DNA from: Sphingobacteriales bacterium
GTDB lineage: Bacteria; Bacteroidota; Bacteroidia; Chitinophagales; Chitinophagaceae
Assembly: GCA_947472965.1 (NCBI GenBank)
Contig: CANJEF010000061.1
Location: 1-7,077, forward strand
Direction: 5' to 3'
Length of the DNA: 7,077 nt
A program made the translations under genes and the position numbers. Each line of letters starts with the position of its first letter. Positions within the stretch are counted from its first letter, which is position 1. The notes beneath the pieces were generated by a model, which searched no databases, was not told where the DNA came from, and saw only the letters and a program-made list of their open reading frames with translations. Positions 1 to 6,764 of the stretch are shown piece after piece.

Positions 1-679
1 AGATCTTTCTTTCTCATATGAGCCAGACAAAGAAGCACTACATAATTTAAATTTTAATATTCGAAAGGGGAATAAAATATGCGTTATGGGAAATGCCTCT
101 TCCGGAAAATCAACTCTGATGGAATTGGCCACTGGTTCTATCACTCCCCAAACCGGCTCGCTCCTTATTAATGATATTCCCATTGGTAATTACGACCTGA
201 TGGCCTATAGACAAAATATAGGTGTCTTTTATAATGAGCAAGATATTTTTCAGGCAAGTCTGATGGATAATATTACAATGGGTAATAAAAGTATTGATCA
301 ACAAAAATTAATGTCACTCGCAGCTTTGATTGGAATCAAGGATTTCATTATTTCATTGCCGCAAGGTTTCAACACAATGCTTTCTGCTACAGGTAAAGGA
401 CTAAGTAGTATTATAAAACAGAAGATCCTTTTGCTGAGGGTGTTTTCAAGTTCTCCCACATTATTATTAATGGATGAGCCCTTTGAAGTTGCTGGAGGAC
501 CACATACGGATACAATTTGCTCATATTTATTGGGTATGAAGGATATAACAATGATTATTGTTACCAACAACCTTGATTTTGCAAAAAATGCTGATGAAAT
601 ATTCTATATGGAAAATGGGACAATCAAATATGCTGGTTCTCCTGATGAAGTTTTAAAACAAATTGGAGGTAACAGGTGA
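1..679 (+). CDS. ABC transporter, C-terminal ATP-binding domain, degenerate motifs (5' partial)
   Basis: The frame is open from the window edge (first whole codon at base 2) to TGA at 677-679, so the visible part is the C-terminal nucleotide-binding domain of a longer protein. Just inside the edge is an A-loop-like FSYEP (11-25). Walker A reads GNASSGKST (89-115) and Walker B LLLMDEP (461-481), keeping the putative catalytic Glu. The other ATPase motifs are unusual: the Q-loop Gln is Asn (233-235), the LSGGQ signature reads LSSII (401-415), the D-loop reads FEVAGG (482-499), and the switch-loop His is Asn in VTNNL (566-568 codon). The sequence stays alignable throughout, which argues against a frameshift. 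Families with this C-terminal domain usually carry a six-helix membrane domain upstream. The adaptor and TolC genes that follow point to a type I secretion or efflux inner-membrane component. An ATG at 86 gives a shorter reading, but it lies inside Walker A and cannot be the true start. The substrate is unknown. Confidence 0.9.
   Translation, partial: DLSFSYEPDKEALHNLNFNIRKGNKICVMGNASSGKSTLMELATGSITPQTGSLLINDIPIGNYDLMAYRQNIGVFYNEQDIFQASLMDNITMGNKSIDQQKLMSLAALIGIKDFIISLPQGFNTMLSATGKGLSSIIKQKILLLRVFSSSPTLLLMDEPFEVAGGPHTDTICSYLLGMKDITMIIVTNNLDFAKNADEIFYMENGTIKYAGSPDEVLKQIGGNR
665..670 (+). promoter_or_regulatory. Shine-Dalgarno site for the adaptor gene
   Basis: GGAGGT lies inside the end of the ABC gene, 5 bases before the GTG at 676. 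It is a near-perfect anti-16S match, stronger than the sites before nhaD and the sulfatase here, and it supports GTG 676 as the adaptor start. The next in-frame Met is residue 46, inside the membrane anchor, so a later start would destroy the anchor. Confidence 0.7.
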
Positions 680-2028
680 ATAAGGTTGCTGAAATAATAT
701 TCAAGGAAACAGGATATCAACCATCTTCTGTAAACAATATTTACAGGGCGAACAAATCAAGTAATATCAAGTATTGGTTTTATGGAATTTTATTGAGCTT
801 GGGTGTAATTATGTTTTTACCATGGACGCAAAATATTAATGCCTCAGGTACAGTTACAACACTGTATCAATCACAGCGTCCGCAGCAATTGAACTCTATC
901 ATTCCGGGAAAAATTGTTAAGTGGTGGGTAAAAGAGGGTGACTTTGTTGAAAAGGGCGATACCATCTTACAACTGGCTGATATCAAAGATGATTATCTGG
1001 ATCCAAACCTTGTTGAAAGAACCAGGGAACAGCTGAGTGCAAAACAACAAAAGATCACCTTTTACAACCAGAAGATCACTGCAACAGAAAACCAAATGGG
1101 TGCCTTTACAAAATCGTTGGAATTTAAAATCTCTTCATTGGAAAACAAGCTTCAGCAGCTTAGTAGAAAGGTGGTGAGCGATAGTGCAGAAATGATTGCA
1201 GCTGAAATAGACCATAGCATAGCATTGCAACAATTTGACCGTGCAAAACAAATGTACAAAGACGGAATCATAGCACTTGTTGAGTATGAAAGAAGAAATA
1301 ACCAATTGAATAAGGCTCTTGCTGTTATGACGGAAAAAAGGCAGAAATTTCAGAATACTTTGCAAGAGCTGGTAATCTGTAGGATTGAAATGAATTCTGC
1401 ACGCCAGGAGACTGCCGATAAAATTTACAAGGCTGAAGGTGATATAGCATCTGCCAGGGGAGAAGTGGCATCAACAGATGTGGACGTAGCCAAGAATACC
1501 AATCAACTTGCTAACTATATAATTAGAGGTAGTCAACGTTGGCTCCTTGCACCACAAAACGGACAAGTTATCAAAGCCAAACGAGCAGGAATAAATGAAA
1601 TCGTAAAGGAAGGTGATATGGTGGTAGAAATTGTTCCAAATGAAATTGATTACGCTGCCGAAATATATGTAGACCCAATGGACTTGGTATTGTTGAAAAA
1701 AGAGCAAAAAGTGCGCCTGGTGTTTGATGGGTTTCCAGCAATTGTTTTCTCCGGATGGCCTTCTTCAAGCTATGGTACCTTTCAAGGGGAAATTATTGCT
1801 GTAGAAACCAATAGATCTGAAAACGGAAAGTTCCGAATATTGATAGTTCCTGAGGAGAAAGAAAAAAGTTGGCCTAAGCAGCTAAAAGTCGGAACGGGTG
1901 TTCGTGGATTTGCCTTGCTTAAGGATGTGCGAATTTGGTATGAGATATGGCGCCAAATCAACGGTTTCCCCCCAGAGTTTTATCAATCAAATGTTGGCGA
2001 GAAGGAAGTTCTGAAGAAAGGAAAATGA
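676..2028 (+). CDS. HlyD-family periplasmic adaptor (membrane fusion protein)
   Basis: This 450-residue protein bridges an inner-membrane ABC exporter to an outer-membrane TolC channel. It has a short cytoplasmic N-terminus (1-32) and one membrane anchor (about 33-50), then the NASGTV start of the first beta region. The first half of a biotinyl-lipoyl fold is around 73-102 (IIPGKIVKWWVKEGD), followed by a long helical hairpin rich in Gln, Lys and Glu (about 111-283). The second lipoyl half is near 289-321 (LLAPQNGQVIKA) and a beta-barrel-like region lies near 325-415. Length and order fit HlyD/EmrA-type adaptors. The start is GTG, overlapping the ABC stop by 4 bases (GTGA) behind a strong GGAGGT. 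Its own stop overlaps the TolC start by 4 bases. Family membership is secure; the substrate cannot be told. Confidence 0.93.
   Translation: MNKVAEIIFKETGYQPSSVNNIYRANKSSNIKYWFYGILLSLGVIMFLPWTQNINASGTVTTLYQSQRPQQLNSIIPGKIVKWWVKEGDFVEKGDTILQLADIKDDYLDPNLVERTREQLSAKQQKITFYNQKITATENQMGAFTKSLEFKISSLENKLQQLSRKVVSDSAEMIAAEIDHSIALQQFDRAKQMYKDGIIALVEYERRNNQLNKALAVMTEKRQKFQNTLQELVICRIEMNSARQETADKIYKAEGDIASARGEVASTDVDVAKNTNQLANYIIRGSQRWLLAPQNGQVIKAKRAGINEIVKEGDMVVEIVPNEIDYAAEIYVDPMDLVLLKKEQKVRLVFDGFPAIVFSGWPSSSYGTFQGEIIAVETNRSENGKFRILIVPEEKEKSWPKQLKVGTGVRGFALLKDVRIWYEIWRQINGFPPEFYQSNVGEKEVLKKGK
2013..2022 (+). promoter_or_regulatory. Purine-rich ribosome binding region for the TolC gene
   Basis: GAAGAAAGGA sits just before the ATG at 2025 and inside the end of the adaptor gene. 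The AAGGA core is only 2 bases from the ATG, which is tight, so coupling through the ATGA overlap may matter more than this site. It supports 2025 over the in-frame ATG at 1947: the signal peptide begins right at 2025, and the longer form would put 26 charged residues ahead of it. Confidence 0.45.
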
Positions 2029-3440
2029 TCTATTTCAATTACATACAAAAACTGTTTCTCTTAGCATTCTTATCAGGGGCATCTTTATGTTTATTCTCAC
2101 AGGAGAGAATACTTTCACTTGAAAACACAATGGATGTAATCCGAAGTTATCATCCTGTTTTTAAGCAAGCAGGGCTTGAGGTTGAACTTGCCAAGTCAAG
2201 CCTGCAGGCTTCCCGTGGTGTTTTTGATCCTTCTTTTTACATGCGAAATGAAAAAAAGACTTTTGATGGAAAAAATTATTTTTCTTACGCCAACCCCGAA
2301 TTAAAGATACCAACATGGTTTGGTATTGACCTAAAAGGAGGTTTTGAAAATAATGTTGGTGATCGGTTGGATCCCATGTTTACTGCAGGTAAAAGCACTT
2401 ATGCAGGGGTTTCAATACCCCTATTGAAGGGCTTACTGTATGATAAGAGAAGGGCTGCAGTTCAACAGTCTAAAATGATGGTGAAATACAGCATGCAGGA
2501 ACGCCTTCTTACCATCAATGATTTATTATATGATGCTGCAGATATCTATTGGAAATGGGTATCATCTTATCAGAACTATCGAATTGTCTCTGAGTTGGCT
2601 GATGTGACAAACAAACGATTTGAATTTGTAAAAAGCTCCTTTATTTCTGGTGACCGTGCTGCTATTGATACAATTGAGGCATTATCGCAGATTCAAAATG
2701 TTCTTTCCATGCAGGCTCAATCATGGTTTGAGCTTCAGAAGCATCGCTTATTATTAAGTAATTTTCTTTGGTCTTCGTCGGGTCAGCCTTTTGAATTGTC
2801 AGAAGATATTGTACCTGATTCTTCGTGGAGATTGTTTTCAATTAAGGACTACCCTCTTCCTTCATTAGAAGAATCATTGACACAGGCCTCTCAACTTCAT
2901 CCCAAACTTACTTCATTGGATATTAAGCAAGATGTATTGGGTTTGGAAAAGCGGTATAAGTTTCAAAACCTGCTTCCTACACTTGATCTCAACTATAATT
3001 TTTTGAATAAAGGATATGCTTTGGGGAAACCATTTAATCAGCCTCTATTTGAAAATAATTTTAAATATGGTTTTCAACTTGGTATGCCATTGTTTCAGCG
3101 AGCGTCAAGAGGAGAATATTCAATGGCAAAAATAAAAATCGCTGATTTAAACCTGTACATACAACAAACGAGGCTTGAAATTGAAAACAAGGTCAGGGCT
3201 TCTTACAATGAAGTTATTGCACTTCAGTCCCAGGCATTTTTATTTCAGCAAAATGCAAACAACCAGGAATTGTTATTGAAGGCGGAAGAAGTAAAATTTT
3301 CCATTGGCGAGAGTAGTATGTTTTTAGTGAATGCCCGGGAAAACAAACTGCTTGAAACACAGCAAAAAATGAATGAGCTGAAAACCAAATTTTTCAAGAG
3401 CCTCATTGGTATTGCATGGTCAACAGGACAGCTGAAGTAA
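2025..3440 (+). CDS. TolC-family outer-membrane efflux protein
   Basis: This 471-residue protein should form the trimeric outer-membrane channel of the tripartite exporter. A signal peptide covers about residues 1-25 (hydrophobic FLLAFLSGASLCLF, likely cut near FS-QE). The Cys at 22 is preceded by Leu, so it is not a good lipobox. The mature part shows the two-fold internal repeat of TolC proteins: strand-turn IPLLKG (131-136) then long helices to about 240, and strand-turn GMPLFQRASRGE (353-364) then long helices to about 458. The helices are Gln/Glu/Lys rich. Length is normal for the family. The first in-frame ATG is at 1947, but that start would put a hydrophilic extension before the signal peptide. 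The ATG at 2025 overlaps the adaptor stop as ATGA and is preferred. It is the last gene of the transport operon. Confidence 0.92.
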   Translation: MIYFNYIQKLFLLAFLSGASLCLFSQERILSLENTMDVIRSYHPVFKQAGLEVELAKSSLQASRGVFDPSFYMRNEKKTFDGKNYFSYANPELKIPTWFGIDLKGGFENNVGDRLDPMFTAGKSTYAGVSIPLLKGLLYDKRRAAVQQSKMMVKYSMQERLLTINDLLYDAADIYWKWVSSYQNYRIVSELADVTNKRFEFVKSSFISGDRAAIDTIEALSQIQNVLSMQAQSWFELQKHRLLLSNFLWSSSGQPFELSEDIVPDSSWRLFSIKDYPLPSLEESLTQASQLHPKLTSLDIKQDVLGLEKRYKFQNLLPTLDLNYNFLNKGYALGKPFNQPLFENNFKYGFQLGMPLFQRASRGEYSMAKIKIADLNLYIQQTRLEIENKVRASYNEVIALQSQAFLFQQNANNQELLLKAEEVKFSIGESSMFLVNARENKLLETQQKMNELKTKFFKSLIGIAWSTGQLK

Positions 3441-3505
3441 ACTGATTTGAATCAATGCATACATCAAGGTTAAGTCTTACTTTCGTGCTGAAATAATCTA
3501 GGTAT

Positions 3506-4783
3506 ATGACAAGCATGGTAGTTGGCTTTTTTATTATCGGGTATCTTACAATCATTTTTGAGCAATATTTGAGAATTAATAAGGCAGCAGCAGCACTTAT
3601 TACAGCTGTTGTGTGCTGGACCTTTATCATCTTAAATGCACCCGATAAGGATTTTGTTGTCCATGAACTTTCCATCCACTTAACATCCGTCAGTGAAATT
3701 GTGTTTTTTCTTTTGGGTGCTATGACCATTGTTGAAATTGTGGATACGCATGATGGGTTTCAGTTGATTACTGATAAAATCAGGACTGAAAAAAAGAGTC
3801 ATTTGATTTGGTTGATTTCATCGGTTACTTTCTTTCTTTCAGCAGTTTTAGATAACCTTACTACAACAATCGTGATGGCAACCATTGTTGGAAAGTTAAT
3901 TGAAGAAAAGAAAACAAAGTGGTTGTTATTGGGGTTGGTTGTTATTTCAGCCAATGCCGGTGGGGCATGGAGTCCGATTGGAGACGTAACAACTACAATG
4001 TTATGGATTGGAAACCAAATATCTCCTGCTAACATCGTCATACAAACATTTCTACCGAGTTTAATTTGCATGGTCATTCCCACTATCATTATTGGGTTCA
4101 TGATCAAAGGGAATATCCAGCTTAAATTGGTATCAGAGAAAAGAATCAATTTCAATGCAAGTCATGTAGAAAGGAATCTGATTTTTTTCATGGGAATTGG
4201 CGGTTTGTTATTTGTTCCTGTATTCAAAACACTCACACACCTGCCTCCTTATATGGGAATGTTGTTGAGTCTGGGTATTTTATGGGTGCTAACCGAAATC
4301 ATTCATGCCAGAAAAGGGGATGATGAAAAAGGATTGTTATCCGTGAGTCATGCCCTTCGGAAAATAGATACGCCGAGTATTCTTTTTTTCTTTGGAATCT
4401 TGATGGCTATTGCGTCACTTGATGCTATCAAAATACTTCCATTGCTGGCTACCGAATTAGAGCGTGCATTAGGAAGTATTGAGAATGTGGCAATCGGAAT
4501 CGGTTTTCTTTCTGCTGTATTTGATAATGTGCCGCTGGTAGCAGCTTTGCAAAGTATGTATAGCCTTGAGGTATATCCAACCGATCATTATTTTTGGGAG
4601 TTGCTGGCGTATTGTGCTGGGACTGGTGGATCATGCCTAATCATTGGCTCTGCAGCAGGGGTTGCAGTAATGGGGATGGAGAAGATAGATTTTTTTTGGT
4701 ATCTGAAAAAAGTAAGTTGGATAGCAGTGATAGGATATCTATCTGGAGCATTGTTTTTTATTTTTCAGCACCAATTTTTTTAA
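3506..4783 (+). CDS. nhaD: NhaD-type Na+/H+ antiporter
   Basis: This 425-residue polytopic membrane protein is expected to exchange cytoplasmic Na+ (or Li+) for protons. The N-terminus GYLTIIFEQYLRINKAAAAL (12-31) and especially NAGGAWSPIGDVTTTMLW (150-167) are typical of the NhaD family within the ion transporter superfamily. Two matching intramembrane motifs, SAVLDNLTTT (112-121) and SAVFDNVPL (336-344), mark the inverted two-half architecture, with Asp-Asn pairs plausibly near the ion path. I count roughly 11-13 hydrophobic segments. Length is normal. The start at 3506 has only a weak AGG ahead; the ATG at 3515 (residue 4) is an alternative. The gene lies 65 bases after the TolC gene, with no clear promoter or terminator between, so read-through from the efflux operon is possible. 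Its TAA shares the TTAA palindrome with the opposing sulfatase stop. Confidence 0.93.
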   Translation: MTSMVVGFFIIGYLTIIFEQYLRINKAAAALITAVVCWTFIILNAPDKDFVVHELSIHLTSVSEIVFFLLGAMTIVEIVDTHDGFQLITDKIRTEKKSHLIWLISSVTFFLSAVLDNLTTTIVMATIVGKLIEEKKTKWLLLGLVVISANAGGAWSPIGDVTTTMLWIGNQISPANIVIQTFLPSLICMVIPTIIIGFMIKGNIQLKLVSEKRINFNASHVERNLIFFMGIGGLLFVPVFKTLTHLPPYMGMLLSLGILWVLTEIIHARKGDDEKGLLSVSHALRKIDTPSILFFFGILMAIASLDAIKILPLLATELERALGSIENVAIGIGFLSAVFDNVPLVAALQSMYSLEVYPTDHYFWELLAYCAGTGGSCLIIGSAAGVAVMGMEKIDFFWYLKKVSWIAVIGYLSGALFFIFQHQFF

Positions 4784-6546
4784 TTCATTTTTCTGAGTGT
4801 GATTAAACTCAATTCAAGATCATCTGCTTTTTTTAATAATACAGCATTTAACCTAAGTTGTCCCTGCCCTTTTTCAAGTTGTAACTTACCTAGCTTCATC
4901 GGAATAAAATCTTTGGTATAAGACTCATCTCTTGGTGTCCTATCATGTTCCATTCCAGTCAACTCTTTTTCATTTGCTTCTTTTATTTTTCCAATTAGCT
5001 TGTTTCCATTAAATTCAAGTTTCACAGTTGATCCCACATTATCCTTACTGCAAGCGTAGTATAATTCCACTTCGAATGTTCCCTTTTCTTCAACCTCTAC
5101 ATCCCATATTATTTCGTCTTCAGAATTTCGCCATTGTTTAAAATAACTGCTGTTGGGATGTTTGTTTGAGCGAATGATATTCCCTTTCCCATTGGCTTCT
5201 GATGAAGGTAAGATGGTTAACTTCATTGAAGGATGTCCAATTATAAACGGTCTTTTGTCTTGTTTTGGCATCTCGCTCAATACATTTTTTTCCCAATCCT
5301 TTTTCCAACTTAGAAGCTTTTCGTATTGATCAGGAAATTCAGCTTTCACATCCTTTATTTGATTAGGATCATTCTTCATGTCATACAAACTATTGTTATT
5401 GGCAAGTCTGAATTGCTCTGTTCTAATACTGGTTTTGCCCGACCAATAACTTGGTATGACCCTATCATATTTTTGATCCGCTTTGCCTTCAAGTAAGATT
5501 TTTTTTAAGCTAATTCCATCAAAGGGCTTTGATTGCTTGTTTTCAATGCCAGTCATATCAACCAAGGTTGGAAAAATATCTGTAGATGATGTAATTTGCT
5601 CGATCGACCTTCCTCCCGTTAAATGGGTTTTCCATTGAATGATAAAAGGCGACCTTACGCCACCCTCATCTGTTGTTCCTTTTATTCCTTTCATATTACT
5701 ATTCCACCTATTTCCGTTTGGACCATTATCTGAAAAGTAAATGACGATTGTATTTTCCATCATTTTCAACTCTTCTAATTTTTTCATAATTCTTCCAACA
5801 TTCCAATCAATGTTTTCTGTCATCGCCAACGCAGCCTTGGTATGTTCAGTATCTTCTTTTAGCACTTCTGTTCCTTTTTGTGATAATGTCCTGTCTTTAT
5901 ACTTCTTCCAGTATTCATCTGGGACTTGCATTGGGCTATGCGGTGTATTGAATGGGAAGTAAGCAAAGAAGGGTTTGTGTTGATTTTTTTCTATGAATGA
6001 AATTCCATGTGTAGTAAGGTCATCTGTAATAAAGCCTTCACCTTTTGTAATCTCACCGTTGTGTTCGAGGACTGGATTAAAATAGTTAGCCCAATGTCCT
6101 GCGCAAAACCCATAGAATTCGCTGAAGCCTCTGGTATTAGGATGATAGGGGGCTTGTCCGCCATTATGCCATTTTCCGAAGATGCCCGTTGAGTAGCCAT
6201 TTTTGGAGAATGCTTCTGCAATGGTTGATTCATCGAGATCAAGTCTTTCGAAACCGCTGGAAGTACCACTTACGCTTCCGCGAACATGATATCTCCCTGT
6301 TAGGAATTCCGCACGGGTAGGAGAGCATACAGGACTTACATAAAACCTGTTCAGTATGATGCCTTCTTTCGAAAGCTTATTAATATTGGGTGTTGAAATA
6401 GTTTTGTTGCCATTGTATTCAAGGTCGCCCCATCCTTGATCATCTGCGAGGATGATGACAATATTGGGATGTTTCGATTGGGCAATACTATTTGAGCTTA
6501 AAACAGTAAGTATGCAAATGCTGATTAGGATAAATATTCTTTTCAT
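4780..6546 (-). CDS. Secreted formylglycine-dependent sulfatase with C-terminal beta-sandwich-like extension
   Basis: This 588-residue enzyme should hydrolyse a sulfate ester after export. A signal peptide covers residues 1-22 (cut after SIA). The sulfatase fold starts at NIVIILADDQGWGD, with metal ligands Asp35 and Asp36. The maturation motif is CSPTR (74-78, Cys codon at 6325-6327), whose Cys would be converted to formylglycine, followed by AEFLTGR. The second signature is GYSTGIFGKWHNGG (117-130; Lys125, His127). Further active-site candidates are His203 in TPHSP, Asp273-Asn274 in SDNG, and Lys289 before EGG. The catalytic region runs to about 430. Residues about 440-588 look like a separate beta-rich module (DEIIWDVEVEEKGTFEVELY), resembling the accessory sandwich domains of some polysaccharide-active enzymes. 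Substrate and sulfatase subfamily cannot be assigned by eye. No maturation enzyme, SusC/D pair or glycoside hydrolase is visible beside it. No good Shine-Dalgarno precedes the ATG. Confidence 0.94.
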   Translation of the reverse strand: MKRIFILISICILTVLSSNSIAQSKHPNIVIILADDQGWGDLEYNGNKTISTPNINKLSKEGIILNRFYVSPVCSPTRAEFLTGRYHVRGSVSGTSSGFERLDLDESTIAEAFSKNGYSTGIFGKWHNGGQAPYHPNTRGFSEFYGFCAGHWANYFNPVLEHNGEITKGEGFITDDLTTHGISFIEKNQHKPFFAYFPFNTPHSPMQVPDEYWKKYKDRTLSQKGTEVLKEDTEHTKAALAMTENIDWNVGRIMKKLEELKMMENTIVIYFSDNGPNGNRWNSNMKGIKGTTDEGGVRSPFIIQWKTHLTGGRSIEQITSSTDIFPTLVDMTGIENKQSKPFDGISLKKILLEGKADQKYDRVIPSYWSGKTSIRTEQFRLANNNSLYDMKNDPNQIKDVKAEFPDQYEKLLSWKKDWEKNVLSEMPKQDKRPFIIGHPSMKLTILPSSEANGKGNIIRSNKHPNSSYFKQWRNSEDEIIWDVEVEEKGTFEVELYYACSKDNVGSTVKLEFNGNKLIGKIKEANEKELTGMEHDRTPRDESYTKDFIPMKLGKLQLEKGQGQLRLNAVLLKKADDLELSLITLRKMN

Positions 6547-6565
6547 ATCAAATTGATCTTAGGGT

Positions 6566-6584
6566 AATCTAAGTTAATTAGATT
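6566..6584. repeat. 7-bp perfect inverted repeat upstream of the sulfatase
   Basis: AATCTAA (6566-6572) and TTAGATT (6578-6584) are exact reverse complements around a 5-base spacer. The near edge is 19 bases before the sulfatase ATG. It could be an operator half-site pair or a small leader hairpin. The arms are AT-rich, so chance occurrence is quite possible. Function is inferred from position only. Confidence 0.35.
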
Positions 6585-6665
6585 TAATGTGTTTCCTGCA
6601 TGCCATGATATTAAAATAGGGCGCTATCCCAACATAAACATTTACAATTCCGAGTCATATTTTAC

Positions 6666-6695
6666 TTTGAGATAAAGTGAAAACATTTAACTTGA
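6666..6695 (+). promoter_or_regulatory. Possible Bacteroidota-type promoter for the small ORF
   Basis: TTTG (6666-6669) is followed after 18 bases by TAACTTGA (6688-6695), an imperfect match to the TTTG / TAnnTTTG pattern of the primary sigma factor in this phylum. If real, transcription would begin near 6700, giving a leader of about 65 bases to the ATG at 6765 that includes the G-rich stretch. The match is imperfect and AT-rich DNA gives such hits by chance. Confidence 0.18.
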
Positions 6696-6764
6696 TCAGT
6701 TATAATTTAAGAGTGAGGACGAAGCTCGGGGGATTTTGATTCTTTATTTTTCGTATTTCTCTTT

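Larger units (their letters stand above)
6547..6764. other. Divergent intergenic region between sulfatase and small ORF
   Basis: These 218 bases separate the sulfatase start (reading left) from the small ORF (reading right) and should carry promoters for one or both. No gene is supported. Visible structure: a 7-bp inverted repeat near the sulfatase start (6566-6584), a weak promoter-like pair on the + strand (6666-6695), and a locally GC-rich stretch with a run of five G (6711-6732) in otherwise AT-rich DNA. No convincing sulfatase promoter matching the Bacteroidota pattern (TTTG, about 19 bases, TAnnTTTG) was found on the - strand. Confidence 0.5.

Noticed and set aside
1947..2024. Longer N-terminus for the TolC protein from ATG 1947
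   Set aside because: It would add 26 mostly hydrophilic residues before a clear signal peptide and overlap the adaptor gene by 82 bases. The ATGA start at 2025 explains everything better.
3443..3454. TGATT-TG-AATCA palindrome after the TolC stop as a terminator
   Set aside because: The loop would be only 2 bases, the stem is AT-rich and no T-run follows.
3478..3485. TACTTTCG before nhaD as a -7 promoter element
   Set aside because: It has one mismatch to TAnnTTTG, and no TTTG or TTG lies at the required 19-base distance (the nearest TTTG is 28 bases away).
3799..4155. Long antisense open frames within nhaD and other genes
   Set aside because: They mirror the strong coding frames on the other strand, have no family-like sequence, and the sense genes are secure.
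4743..4781. Terminator for nhaD ending in the seven-T run
   Set aside because: The only pairing I can draw (GGAGC with GCACC) has mismatches and a very large loop, and it lies within the coding region.
5499..5506. Eight-base homopolymer in the sulfatase (and a similar T-run in nhaD near 4690) as programmed slippage sites
   Set aside because: Both frames continue cleanly through the runs with family-like protein on each side. Such runs are expected in AT-rich coding DNA.
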